Source: Clostridiales bacterium
Lineage (GTDB): Bacteria > Bacillota > Clostridia > Christensenellales > Borkfalkiaceae
Reading direction: 5' to 3'
Length of the DNA stretch: 51,223 bases
Assembly: GCA_023667345.1 (NCBI GenBank)
Contig: JAMPAF010000012.1
Span: 1-51,223, forward strand
Position 1 is the first letter of the stretch; each line of letters starts with the position of its first letter. Under the pieces are notes generated by a model. That model was given only the letters and a program-made list of their open reading frames with translations, did not search any database and was not told where the DNA came from. Shown in pieces: positions 1-7,397 of this stretch. The position numbers were made by a program, and so were the translations under genes.

Positions 1-53
1 CCGCCGACATATGGATTTTCAGTCCACCGCTCTACCGACTGAGCTACCAAGGC
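1..53 (-). tRNA. tRNA-Phe (GAA), 3' part cut by window edge
   Basis: Read on the minus strand, the sequence starts GCCTTGG, followed by a D-arm GCTC...GAGC and an anticodon stem GTGGA/TCCAT enclosing loop CTGAAAA, giving anticodon GAA (phenylalanine). The variable region and the start of the T-stem are present; the rest lies beyond base 1. It is the downstream member of a minus-strand tRNA group with the two tRNAs at 95-171 and 479-555. Confidence 0.93.
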
Positions 54-94
54 GTGTATAAGCGCCGATTAAGGCGCTTAATTCAAAAAAGTTT

Positions 95-171
95 TGGCGA
101 CCCGAAACGGGCTCGAACCGTCGACCTCCAGCGTGACAGGCTGGCGCTCTAACCAACTGAGCTATCGGGCC
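95..171 (-). tRNA. tRNA-Asp (GTC)
   Basis: A complete 77-nt cloverleaf on the minus strand with encoded CCA (tgg at 95-97). The acceptor stem is GGCCCGA/TCGGGTC, the anticodon stem CCAGC/GCTGG, and the loop CTGTCAC gives anticodon GTC. The T-arm contains GGTTCGAGCC. All arms pair. Confidence 0.96.
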
Positions 172-478
172 AAAATGTTATAAATTCAAGATTACTGCAA
201 TTAAGCTGGGGATATGTGCCTCAGTATAAATTTGTGTAATCTTTAAATGGGGCTCCCGAAAAAGTTGCGTAGCAAGTTTTTTGGGAAAAGGAGCGGCAAC
301 GGAGTGAAATTGCGGTTGCCGTTTGCGGTAACCGCTTTAAACGCAGTTTGCCGCGACGTGGTGGGCCTTCACGGACTACTTCGCACTTTCGTGCTCCGTG
401 CCACTGCAAGCAGTGGGGCGAACCTGCGGTTCTCGTCCGAATTCCGCAAAGACCGAACAATAACGCATAAATAATATT
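172..478. other. Gene-free spacer between tRNAs with a tRNA 3'-end copy
   Basis: No credible gene is seen in this 307-base spacer. At 359-377 there is an exact 19-base copy of the 3' end of the CAT-anticodon tRNA (479-497), covering the CCA, acceptor strand and first part of the T-arm. After it comes a short motif (ctccgtgcc..gcaagca..gggcgaa) that recurs in altered form near 48410-48450. The direct repeat of a tRNA 3' end resembles an attachment-site scar, but the 101 bases between the copies hold no integrase. Confidence 0.6.
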
Positions 479-555
479 TGGTGGGCCTTCACGGACTCGA
501 ACCGCGGACCAATCGGTTATGAGCCGACCGCTCTAACCAACTGAGCTAAAGGCCC
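479..555 (-). tRNA. tRNA with CAT anticodon (elongator Met or Ile2)
   Basis: A complete 77-nt cloverleaf on the minus strand with encoded CCA (tgg at 479-481). The acceptor stem is GGGCCTT/AAGGCCC, the anticodon stem GTCGG/CCGAT, and the loop CTCATAA gives anticodon CAT. The stem lacks the three G-C pairs and acceptor mismatch typical of initiator tRNA. It is therefore either elongator tRNA-Met or the lysidine-modified tRNA-Ile that reads AUA; the sequence alone does not settle which. Confidence 0.93.
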
Positions 556-611
556 TTAAACTTATCGTGCCTTTCAGCACAACGCTTGTATATAATAATA
601 TACCGCGTTTT

Positions 612-709
612 TTTTGTCAAGTAATTTTTCGCCTTTTAACTAATTTTTTTAAACATTTCAAAGCCGCCGTTTTCGGCAAATTCCGACCGAAAATTGCAGC
701 CTTTGTCAA
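612..709. promoter_or_regulatory. Two Spo0A-box-like sites upstream of spoIIAA
   Basis: TTTTGTCAA at 612-620 and TTTGTCAA at 702-709 resemble the Spo0A box (core TGTCGAA). They lie upstream of spoIIAA, whose operon is activated by Spo0A and sigma-H in Bacillus and clostridia. Each site differs from the consensus core by one base, and I could not place a convincing sigma-H -35/-10 pair, so this is a suggestion only. Confidence 0.3.
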
Positions 710-774
710 TTTTCTCCCTCGCACGTATAGTAATATTTTTTTAGCAATATAAAAAAACAAAGGAGGGCAGAATA

Positions 775-1086
775 ATGCAAATAAAAGAAGGCAAGGCAAA
801 CGGCGCGTTGTACATAAAGCTTATAGGCGAAATGGACGAATATTCCGCGCAGAGCGTGAGGGAAAGGTGCGATAAGCTTATCGAGGCCAACCTCGGCTGT
901 AAAAAAATTATAATCAATCTTTCCGAAGTGGCGTTTATGGACTCAACCGGCATCGGCTTTTTAATAGGTCGCTACAAAAAGGCGGCGCGGGCGGGCATAC
1001 CGCTCTTTGTTGAAGCGCCCAATTTTGCGGCGGACAAAATACTCAATATGAGCGGCGTGTACACGCTTATCCCCAAGGCGGAATGA
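775..1086 (+). CDS. spoIIAA: Anti-sigma factor antagonist SpoIIAA
   Basis: A 103-residue STAS-domain protein. In the forespore, unphosphorylated SpoIIAA binds SpoIIAB and releases sigma-F; SpoIIAB inactivates it by phosphorylating a conserved serine. That serine is visible as Ser57 in the motif FMDSTGIGFLIGRY (residues 54-67). Length matches the family (about 110). The ATG follows a strong AAAGGAGGG at 759-767. It is the first gene of the classical spoIIA operon, and its stop overlaps the spoIIAB start (ATGA), pointing to translational coupling. Confidence 0.96.
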   Translation: MQIKEGKANGALYIKLIGEMDEYSAQSVRERCDKLIEANLGCKKIIINLSEVAFMDSTGIGFLIGRYKKAARAGIPLFVEAPNFAADKILNMSGVYTLIPKAE

Positions 1087-1526
1087 CAATGACGAGAAAC
1101 TATCTGAAAATGCAATTTTATTCCCACCCGCGCAATCAGGGTTTTGCCCGCGACGCGGTCGCCGCGTTCTGCCTCGAATTAAACCCGACGCTTTCCGATT
1201 TGTCCGACGTGAAAACCGCCGTGTCGGAGGCGGTTACAAACTGCACGGTGCACGCCTACAAGGGCAATTTGGGGCTTATTACCGTCGAGTGCGAAATCGA
1301 GGACAACTCTCTACATATAAAGGTAAGCGACACGGGTAAAGGCATACCCGACGTGGACAAGGCTATGCAGCCCTTTTTCACGACGCTGCCCGACGACGAG
1401 CGCTCCGGTATGGGCTTTACGATTATGCAGACTTTCATGGACGAGTTCCGTGTAAATTCGGTTCAGGGCGAGGGCACCGTAGTCTATATGGTAAAATGCT
1501 TTAAACCGGAAGTGGCTAATGCTTGA
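1083..1526 (+). CDS. spoIIAB: Anti-sigma-F factor / serine kinase SpoIIAB
   Basis: A 147-residue GHKL-type ATPase that holds sigma-F inactive and phosphorylates SpoIIAA. The ATP-binding boxes are visible: N-box SEAVTNC (residues 48-54, Glu49 and Asn53), G1 box DTGKGI (83-88) and G2 box GMGF (109-112). It begins inside the last codons of spoIIAA. A second ATG two codons on (1089) is an equally plausible start. The end overlaps sigF by eight bases. Length agrees with the family (about 146). Confidence 0.96.
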   Translation: MTMTRNYLKMQFYSHPRNQGFARDAVAAFCLELNPTLSDLSDVKTAVSEAVTNCTVHAYKGNLGLITVECEIEDNSLHIKVSDTGKGIPDVDKAMQPFFTTLPDDERSGMGFTIMQTFMDEFRVNSVQGEGTVVYMVKCFKPEVANA

Positions 1527-2244
1527 CCAACAGACGACCAACACATTAATCCGCGCGGCAAAGGCTGGCGACAACTCCGCCAAGGAAACTTTGCTTGCCG
1601 AAAACACAAACCTCATAAAGTCTATCGTCAAAAGATATTTAAACAAGGGCGTGGACTACGACGATTTGTTTCAGCTCGCGGGCATGGGGCTTTTAAAGGC
1701 GATAAACGGCTTCGACGAGGGGTTCGGCGTGCGCTTTTCGACCTATGCCGTGCCTATGATTTCGGGCGAGATTAAACGCTTTATGCGCGACGACGGCAGC
1801 ATAAAAGTGTCGCGGCGGATAAAGGCGACGGCAAAGGAGATAAATAAGTTTGTTGAGGCATATTCCGCAGCCAACGGCGTGCAACCTACCGTAAAAATCA
1901 TATCCGAACAGTTCAATATGCCGCAGTCCGAAGTTGTGTTCACGATGGGTTCGACGCATATGCCCGTGTCCATCTACGCGCAGAGCGATTACAAGGACGA
2001 AAAATCGCAGTTTTTACTCGACCGGCTGCCCGTCGAGGACAAGCAGGAGGATATGCTCGACGTGTTGGAGTTGCGCTCGGCTATTTCCACCTTGCCCGAG
2101 AGGGATAAAAAAATAATAATTTTGCGCTATTTCCGCGATATGACGCAGGCGGAGGTGGCGGCAATGTTGGGCGTCTCGCAAGTGCAGGTATCGCGCATCG
2201 AAAACAAAATAATGCAGAATTTCAGAAACAAACTCACGGGTTAG
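1519..2244 (+). CDS. sigF: RNA polymerase sporulation sigma factor SigF
   Basis: A 241-residue sigma-70-family protein that directs forespore-specific transcription. Region 2 is intact, with DLFQLAGMGLLKAINGFD (residues 49-66) followed by RFSTYAVPMISGEIKRFMRDD. The region 4 helix-turn-helix is MTQAEVAAMLGVSQVQVSRI (about 198-217). Its place directly behind spoIIAA-spoIIAB, with an eight-base overlap, separates it from sigG and sigE. I see no strong U-run terminator after it; the downstream space is filled by repeats. Confidence 0.96.
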   Translation: MLDQQTTNTLIRAAKAGDNSAKETLLAENTNLIKSIVKRYLNKGVDYDDLFQLAGMGLLKAINGFDEGFGVRFSTYAVPMISGEIKRFMRDDGSIKVSRRIKATAKEINKFVEAYSAANGVQPTVKIISEQFNMPQSEVVFTMGSTHMPVSIYAQSDYKDEKSQFLLDRLPVEDKQEDMLDVLELRSAISTLPERDKKIIILRYFRDMTQAEVAAMLGVSQVQVSRIENKIMQNFRNKLTG

Positions 2245-2277
2245 CGGCGTGCCGCCAAACCGATGCTCTGTCATTTC

Positions 2278-2685
2278 GCCCCACGGCAACAGCCGCGGGG
2301 CATAATTATAAAAGTTTATAGGAGTGTGTCATTTCGAGCGATTGAGAACCACATAGTGGTTCGATTGAGTCGAGAGAATCCCCTCGTGGTAATACGTGAA
2401 AAATTGGGAAGCGAACTATTGCTAACTCCGTAATTCTGGATTGCCACGGCTATTACATAGCCTCGCAATGACAGTGTTGGCAGCGCTTGGTTTTCAATGA
2501 TAAAAGCCCCGCGGCAACAGCCGCGGGGCATAATTATAAAAGTAAATAGGAGAATGTCATTTCGAACGCTATGAGACCTGCATTTATGCGGGCGCCCCAC
2601 CGCAAAGCGGTGGCACATAGTATTAAGTGAGAGAATCCCCTCGTGGTAATACGGCGGCAAGTAGGAAGCGAACGCGTCATCCGCC
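2278..2685. repeat. Tandem pair of interspersed repeat units (family M with GC hairpin)
   Basis: This gene-free stretch holds two copies of a composite unit. Each has a hairpin GCCCC(A/G)CGG-CAACAG-CCGCGGGGC (2278-2301 and 2506-2529), then ataattataaaag, then a family-M segment starting GTCATTTCGA and containing AGAGAATCCCCTCGTGGTA. The first unit ends with CTCGCAATGACAG near 2473. The same M segment recurs at 4737, 38490 and 40598. Short open frames crossing this area are repeat translations, not genes. Confidence 0.8.
2501..2529 (-). terminator. Rho-independent terminator for the minus-strand gene at 2690
   Basis: On the minus strand a perfect 9-bp stem GCCCCGCGG/CCGCGGGGC with a 6-base loop is followed by TTTTATC. 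It lies about 160 bases beyond the stop of the 129-residue hypothetical gene. The hairpin also belongs to the repeated unit described here. Confidence 0.6.
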
Positions 2686-2689
2686 CATT

Positions 2690-3079
2690 TTAATTCAAAA
2701 GCTGTCGGAAATCAAAGCCGAAAGGGTTAAGTGTTCTTTTTTGTTCATTCCAAAATTCAAGCATTAAATTCTGTGCGTCAGGATAATTTATTTTCTTTAT
2801 AAACTCGTTTATCCAACCGTCTATTTTCAAAAAGTTTTCGCTTGCGTTTTTCAGCTCTTTCATAAATTCGTCAAAATATTTTTCTGCGTGAGCTACAATT
2901 TTCATAAAAACTTTTTTGTAGCCGAAAACAATAGCTATGCAAGCCAATCTTACGTGTTCGCTTATCTCGCTTTCATTTACATCCGAAATAAGTATGAGAC
3001 CGTCCTCTTTTCCGCAAAGAAACAAAAATTGCGTAAGTTCTTTTTCCAACCCTTTGTTATATTCTTGCATAAAATTCAT
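2690..3079 (-). CDS. Hypothetical protein (129 aa), divergent from XRE regulator
   Basis: I do not recognise this family. The 129-residue product is rich in Lys, Glu, Phe and Asn, looks soluble and mainly helical, and has no signal peptide, membrane span or metal-binding cluster. Composition is clearly more AT-rich than neighbouring core genes, suggesting acquired DNA. The ATG at 3079 is preceded by GAGAGG at a suitable distance. A strong minus-strand promoter (TTGACA, 17 bases, TATAAT at 3113-3141) drives it, and its spacer is almost entirely a perfect palindrome, the probable operator of the divergent repressor. The arrangement is that of a repressor-controlled accessory or toxin/immunity-like gene, but no function can be assigned. 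Confidence 0.7.
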   Translation of the reverse strand: MNFMQEYNKGLEKELTQFLFLCGKEDGLILISDVNESEISEHVRLACIAIVFGYKKVFMKIVAHAEKYFDEFMKELKNASENFLKIDGWINEFIKKINYPDAQNLMLEFWNEQKRTLNPFGFDFRQLLN

Positions 3080-3112
3080 TTAGTGTGCCTCTCAGAGTAT
3101 ATGTTTAATCAA

Positions 3113-3141
3113 ATTATATATCTGTGTGACAGATATGTCAA
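3113..3141 (-). promoter_or_regulatory. Promoter with operator palindrome in its spacer
   Basis: On the minus strand TTGACA (3141-3136) and TATAAT (3118-3113) are 17 bases apart. The spacer is filled by the perfect inverted repeat ATATCTGT-gtg-ACAGATAT (3118-3136). A single half-site ATATCTGT recurs at 3168-3175, touching the XRE start codon. A repressor on the palindrome would block the 2690-3079 gene; binding the half-site would give autoregulation. Confidence 0.75.
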
Positions 3142-3175
3142 GAAAAAAGCGCTCTAATAGGGTTAAAATATCTGT

Positions 3176-3397
3176 ATGAAAGATTTTGACGTGTTAAAAA
3201 CCGGTAAAAGAATAAAAGAACTACGTGTCGAATGTGAAATGTCGCAAAAGGTATTGGCGGAAAAAATCGGCGTCGCGCAGAATACGGTTACGCAATACGA
3301 GAACGGAACGGCTAAACCGAGTTTAGAAGTGCTATTTAAACTGGCGGTTGCGCTCGGAACGACTTCCGATTATCTTTTGGGACTAAGCGATTGGTAA
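3176..3397 (+). CDS. XRE-family helix-turn-helix repressor
   Basis: A 73-residue protein that is essentially one Cro/C1-type HTH: MSQKVLAEKIGVAQNTVTQYENG (about residues 22-44), preceded by GKRIKELRVE and followed by PSLEVLFKLAVALGTTSDYLLG, the classical XRE signature. It probably binds the ATATCTGT palindrome between itself and the divergent 129-residue gene. A TAAAAT box at 3164-3169 ends six bases before the ATG and there is no good Shine-Dalgarno sequence, so the mRNA may be leaderless; no clear -35 box is visible. Confidence 0.9.
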   Translation: MKDFDVLKTGKRIKELRVECEMSQKVLAEKIGVAQNTVTQYENGTAKPSLEVLFKLAVALGTTSDYLLGLSDW

Positions 3398-3405
3398 TTT
3401 ACCGC

Positions 3406-3434
3406 TTTACATTTTAATTACCTTAAAATATAAT
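3406..3434 (+). promoter_or_regulatory. Promoter placing transcription start at the ATG (leaderless)
   Basis: TTTACA (3406-3411) and TATAAT (3429-3434) are 17 bases apart. The ATG at 3441 lies six bases past the -10 box, where transcription would start. No Shine-Dalgarno sequence is present. Confidence 0.7.
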
Positions 3435-3440
3435 TAACGT

Positions 3441-4622
3441 ATGATAAATCAAACCAACGTAAATTATGGCACGACGCGGTCGGCTATACGCGAGCTGTTC
3501 GAGTACGGCAAAAAGCGCAAGGCGGAAATAGGCGAAGAGAACGTTTTCGACTTTTCGCTCGGCAACCCGTCCGTGCCCGCGCCCCGAGAAGTTAAGGACG
3601 AACTTATAAAACTTATCACGGGGACCGACCCCGTGGCTTTGCACGGCTACACCTCGGCGCAGGGCGATTTTTCCGTGCGCAAGGCGATTGCGGACGACTT
3701 GAACTCGCGCTTTAAAACGGGCTTAAACGCCGACTGTATTTATATGACTTGCGGCGCGGCGGCGTCGATTTGCATAACCTTAAACGCCCTCTTGAACGCG
3801 GGCGACGAGGTGATAACTTTTGCGCCCTTTTTCCCCGAGTACGCGGTGTTCACGGCGCACGCGGGCGGCGAATTAAAGGCGGTGGAGTGCGATAAAAATT
3901 TTCAGCCCGATATTAAAAAATTCATAGCCGCGCTTACCGAAAAAACCAAGGCGGTTATTATAAATTCGCCCAACAACCCCAGCGGCGTAGTGTACGGCGA
4001 AGAGGTGATAAAGGCTCTGTGCGCCGCGCTCGAAGAGCACGAAAAAAAGACGGGCAAAAGAGTGTATTTAATTTCGGACGAACCATACCGCGAACTCGTG
4101 TTCGACGGCACATATGTGCCGTTTATTATGAATCATTACAAAAATTCCGTGGTCTGTTATTCCTTTTCGAAGAGCCTTTCTCTCCCCGGCGAAAGGATAG
4201 GCTATATCGCCGTGAACAACGCGGCGGACGACTTTAAAACCGTGTACGCGGGCGTGTGCGGCGCGGGCAGAGCTTTGGGCTACGTTTGCGCCCCTGCGCT
4301 CTTTCAGCAGCTTGTAAAAAGCGTGCTCAAAAAGACGGCGGATATCTCCGTTTACAGGGCTAACCGCGACAGACTCAGCGCGGCTTTGACGGAGTACGGC
4401 TTCGAGGTGGTAAAGCCCGACGGAGCATTCTATCTGTTCGTCAAATCGCCCGAGGCGGACGCGACCGCGTTTGCCGAACGGGCGAAAGCGCACGAGCTTT
4501 TGATAGTCCCCGCCGACAGCTTCGGGGTGAGGGGGTACGTACGCATATCCTATTGCGTAAGCCCCGCGGTAATAGAGAGAGCCTTGCCTGCGTTCAAAGC
4601 CTTAGCGGAAGAGTATAGGTGA
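3441..4622 (+). CDS. PLP-dependent aminotransferase, class I/II
   Basis: A 393-residue fold-type I aminotransferase of the aspartate aminotransferase superfamily, catalysing PLP-dependent amino-group transfer between an amino acid and a 2-oxo acid. Visible landmarks are NSPNNPSG (175-182), the cofactor-binding Asp in ISDEPYREL (211-219), the Schiff-base lysine Lys244 in YSFSKSLSLPGERIGY (240-255), and a C-terminal arginine in GYVRISYC. Substrate cannot be read from the sequence. It stands alone, with its own promoter and a strong terminator at 4676. The start lacks a ribosome binding site but fits a leaderless transcript. Confidence 0.92.
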   Translation: MINQTNVNYGTTRSAIRELFEYGKKRKAEIGEENVFDFSLGNPSVPAPREVKDELIKLITGTDPVALHGYTSAQGDFSVRKAIADDLNSRFKTGLNADCIYMTCGAAASICITLNALLNAGDEVITFAPFFPEYAVFTAHAGGELKAVECDKNFQPDIKKFIAALTEKTKAVIINSPNNPSGVVYGEEVIKALCAALEEHEKKTGKRVYLISDEPYRELVFDGTYVPFIMNHYKNSVVCYSFSKSLSLPGERIGYIAVNNAADDFKTVYAGVCGAGRALGYVCAPALFQQLVKSVLKKTADISVYRANRDRLSAALTEYGFEVVKPDGAFYLFVKSPEADATAFAERAKAHELLIVPADSFGVRGYVRISYCVSPAVIERALPAFKALAEEYR

Positions 4623-4980
4623 ATGAAGAATTAAGAATGCAGAATTAAGAATTAAAATTTTTATTGCAAAGTATTAGCCGCGCGTGGAAAATTTTCCGCG
4701 CGCGGCTATTTATATTATTGCGAGTATATAGGAATGTGTCATTTCGAAGGATATGAGAGTCGTGTAACGGCTCGATTGACTGAGAGAATCCCCTCGTGGT
4801 AATACGTGAAAAATTGGGAAGCGATACGCCTTAAATAGCGTTGTAATGCGGCAGGTTAGTTTTGCGCGAAAAGTATCTCTTTGAGGGCGCGCAAAAAGAT
4901 TATCACGTCATAAACGGCTAATTGTCTTTGCGTTCCAAAATAGTCCGCTATGCCGTTTATTCCTCATAATGACAGTGTGA
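4623..4980. repeat. Heptamer run plus full-length family-M element
   Basis: Bases 4621-4655 are five GAATNNA heptamers in a row (family H, one arm). After the terminator, 4737-4976 is the fullest family-M copy: it opens with GTCATTTCGA, contains AGAGAATCCCCTCGTGGTA and TAATGCGGCAGGTTAGTTTT, and closes with CTCATAATGAC, so the ends GTCATT/AATGAC are inverted repeats. Later parts recur at 17960-18105 and 40780-40970. No gene is present. Confidence 0.75.
4676..4715 (+). terminator. Rho-independent terminator after the aminotransferase
   Basis: A 16-bp stem (AGCCGCGCGTGGAAAA pairing with TTTTCCGCGCGCGGCT, one G-U pair) at 4676-4707 has almost no loop and is followed by atttatatta. Confidence 0.75.
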
Positions 4981-4989
4981 GTGCTTTTT

Positions 4990-5337
4990 TTATTGACCGT
5001 TAATGCGCTTTTCTATTTTATTTAACTTGGCTTTTTCCATAAAATATACAACGAAAGCGGAAGTCAAAAATATCGCAAACGCCATAACTAAGTCGAGAGC
5101 AAGTTTAGCGCCCATAACCAACCGTGAGTTGCTAATCAGAAAAATAGCTAATCCGCCCAACAAAAAAGAAACGAACAATGCCACGGCGCAAAGCAGATAA
5201 AATACTGCGGCGTGCGCCCAATCCGTCAATCGTTTAACGTTTATAATTGCGCACAGAAGCACAATTATTAGTCCGAAAAAAGGTATGAAAGCAAGCCATT
5301 TCTGCAATTTCAAATCAATCAGCTTTTGTTCACTCAT
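4990..5337 (-). CDS. Small integral membrane protein of unknown function
   Basis: A 115-residue protein with about three predicted membrane spans (roughly residues 14-33, 42-67 and 75-98) and a basic, Lys-rich C-terminal tail. No family recognised. Its ATG overlaps the argH stop (ATGA, 5334-5337), so it is translated from the argH mRNA and probably coupled to it. Whether it relates to arginine metabolism is unknown. The reading frame is closed properly and its hydrophobic pattern is genuine. Confidence 0.7.
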   Translation of the reverse strand: MSEQKLIDLKLQKWLAFIPFFGLIIVLLCAIINVKRLTDWAHAAVFYLLCAVALFVSFLLGGLAIFLISNSRLVMGAKLALDLVMAFAIFLTSAFVVYFMEKAKLNKIEKRINGQ

Positions 5338-6710
5338 AAATAATATTTCAACCGCTTTTTCAAACTCTTAATCTCGGCTTTTACGTTCGAAGAAGAGCCG
5401 CCGCCGTAGCTCGTGCGGGCGTCAGCGCACGCCTTGCCCTTGACCACGTCGACAATGTCGTCCTCAAATTCGGGCGCATACGCGCGGTACTCGTCCGCCG
5501 TCATAGTCTGCAAGGTCTTGCCGCTCTCTATGCACCCGCGCACAATCTTTCCCACAACAGCGTGAGCGGTGCGGAAGGGCACTCCGCGCTTTGCCAGATA
5601 GTCCGCAACGTCGGTCGCGCAGCAGAATTCGCCCTCGGCGGCTTCCGTCATATGCTTAACCTTAAACGAAATCGCGCCCAGCATTTCCGCCATAATGTCC
5701 ACGCAGTTGATAACCGTCTTTTCCGCGTCGAAAAAGCCCTCTTTGTCCTCCTGCAAGTCCTTGTTGTACGCAAGGGGTATGCCCTTGATAGTTGTCAATA
5801 TCGCCGTTAAATGCCCGTAAACTCTGCCCGTCTTGCCGCGGATAAGCTCGCAAATGTCGGGGTTTTTCTTTTGCGGCATAATGGAAGAGCCCGTCGAGTA
5901 CGCGTCCGAAATCTCGAAGTATCCGAACTCTTCGGTCGTGTACAAAATTATGTCCTCGCAAAGGCGCGAAAGGTGTGCCATAATAAGTGACGCGTCGAAG
6001 AGGTACTCGGCGACAAAATCGCGGTCGGAAACGCCGTCGAGCGAGTTTTCGCACGGGCGGTCGAATTCAAGCATTTCGCAGGTTATATCGCGGTCGACGG
6101 GGTAGGAAGTGCCCGCCAAAGCGCCGCTGCCGAGCGGCATAACGTTCGCCCTCTCGCGGCTTTCAAAAACGCGGTCCAAATCGCGCATAAACATTTCGGC
6201 GTACGCGTTGAAAAAGTGCCCCGCACAGATGGGTTGCGCCTTTCTTAAATGCGTGTACGCGGGCATAATGTACTTTACGCCCTCGCCCGCCTTTGCGATT
6301 AAGGCGTTCACAAGATTTATAAGGCTTTCGCAGAGGTTGTCGAACGACCCGCGCGCATAGAGGCGGAAGTCGGTTGCAACCTGGTCGTTGCGGCTTCTTG
6401 CCGTGTGCAACTTTTTGCCTGCATCGCCTATGCGGGATACGAGCTCGTTTTCCACAAAGGAATGAATGTCCTCCGCGCCTTTTATTTCAAGCTTGCCCGC
6501 TTCGATATCCGCGGCGATAGCTTCAAGCCCCGCGCATATCTTTTGCGCGTCGTCCAAGGGGATAATGCCTTGACTTCCAAGCATTGCGGCGTGCGCGAGC
6601 GAGGCGGTGATATCCACAGCCCAAAGCTGCTTGTCGAAGGGCAGGGAATCGTTGAATAAATCTGCGCTTTTCGCGGTGGGCGCGTCGAAGCGACCTTCCC
6701 AAAGTTTCAT
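5334..6710 (-). CDS. argH: Argininosuccinate lyase
   Basis: A 458-residue enzyme of the aspartase/fumarase superfamily. It cleaves argininosuccinate to arginine and fumarate, the last step of arginine synthesis. The superfamily signature GSSIMPQKKNPD spans 274-285 and carries the catalytic serine; TARSRNDQV (about 103-111) and the His of AYTHLRKAQP (151-160) are also conserved. Full family length. argG is not adjacent. A TTGCCT-17-TATAAT promoter at 6746-6774 and AAAGGA before the ATG support the start. Confidence 0.97.
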   Translation of the reverse strand: MKLWEGRFDAPTAKSADLFNDSLPFDKQLWAVDITASLAHAAMLGSQGIIPLDDAQKICAGLEAIAADIEAGKLEIKGAEDIHSFVENELVSRIGDAGKKLHTARSRNDQVATDFRLYARGSFDNLCESLINLVNALIAKAGEGVKYIMPAYTHLRKAQPICAGHFFNAYAEMFMRDLDRVFESRERANVMPLGSGALAGTSYPVDRDITCEMLEFDRPCENSLDGVSDRDFVAEYLFDASLIMAHLSRLCEDIILYTTEEFGYFEISDAYSTGSSIMPQKKNPDICELIRGKTGRVYGHLTAILTTIKGIPLAYNKDLQEDKEGFFDAEKTVINCVDIMAEMLGAISFKVKHMTEAAEGEFCCATDVADYLAKRGVPFRTAHAVVGKIVRGCIESGKTLQTMTADEYRAYAPEFEDDIVDVVKGKACADARTSYGGGSSSNVKAEIKSLKKRLKYYL

Positions 6711-6745
6711 AATTGTATAATCCTTTAATTGACTTATTTAACTTA

Positions 6746-6774
6746 ATTATAGTATAATTAAAAAAGTTAGGCAA
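6746..6774 (-). promoter_or_regulatory. argH promoter
   Basis: On the minus strand TTGCCT (6774-6769) and TATAAT (6751-6746) are separated by 17 bases. The predicted start near 6739 leaves a leader of about 29 bases with a Shine-Dalgarno AAAGGA. Confidence 0.7.
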
Positions 6775-6788
6775 GCAATTAGCGGATA

Positions 6789-6893
6789 ATTCAGAATGTA
6801 GAATGAAGAATGTAGAATTACGGTAATTTATTTTAAATTTGATTTTCCATTCATTCTTAATTCTGAATTCTTAATTCTGCATTAAATCAGGGT
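6789..6893. repeat. Family-H element: heptamer arms around an AT-rich core
   Basis: Forward heptamers (GAATGTA, GAATGAA, GAATGTA, GAATTAC) at about 6793-6820 are followed by an AT core (ggtaatttattttaaattt) and reverse-complement heptamers (TTCATTC, TTAATTC, TGAATTC, TTAATTC) at about 6850-6887. Transcribed, it would fold into a long hairpin between argH and ruvC. Confidence 0.7.
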
Positions 6894-6899
6894 TTTCAA

Positions 6900-7397
6900 A
6901 TGATAATTCTCGGCATTGACCCCGGGTTCGGCACAATGGGCTACGGCGTTATAGAAAAAAAGGCAAACGGTGACTGCGTACCCGTCGATTACGGCGTTGT
7001 AACCACGCCCAAAGACGAAAGCTTTCCCGTGCGGCTTGCAATTTTGGAGCAGGGCTTAAATCAGCTTTACGAAAAGTACAAGCCCGCAGAGATTTCGGTT
7101 GAAGAACTGTTTTTCACCAAAAACGTGACGACGGGCATTCAGGTTGCCGAGGCGAGGGGGGTAATACTTTTGTCGGCGATAAAGTATTGCGGCAGACTTT
7201 TCGAGTATACGCCCAACCAGATAAAGCAAGCGCTCACGGGCTACGGCAAGGCGGACAAGGTGCAGATGATGCACGTGGTGCAGTCCATTTTGCGCTTAAA
7301 GTCCGTGCCCCGTCCCGACGACGCGGCGGACGCTTTGGCGGTAGCTCTATGCCACGCGCACACCTCGCGCTTCGGGCAGTTATACGGAATTAAGTGA
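6900..7397 (+). CDS. ruvC: Crossover junction endodeoxyribonuclease RuvC
   Basis: A 165-residue Holliday-junction resolvase that nicks junctions bound by RuvAB. The four acidic catalytic residues are visible: Asp7 in GIDPGFG, a Glu in SVEELFF (66-72), and Asp141 and Asp144 in RPDDAADALAVAL (138-150). AGGG eight bases before the ATG is the binding site. It is first of ruvC-ruvA-ruvB, with repeats inserted in both intergenic gaps. Confidence 0.96.
   Translation: MIILGIDPGFGTMGYGVIEKKANGDCVPVDYGVVTTPKDESFPVRLAILEQGLNQLYEKYKPAEISVEELFFTKNVTTGIQVAEARGVILLSAIKYCGRLFEYTPNQIKQALTGYGKADKVQMMHVVQSILRLKSVPRPDDAADALAVALCHAHTSRFGQLYGIK

Noticed and set aside
2316-2660. 114-codon minus-strand open frame
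   Set aside because: It is a translation of two interspersed repeat units; the same DNA recurs elsewhere in other frames and lacks a ribosome binding site.
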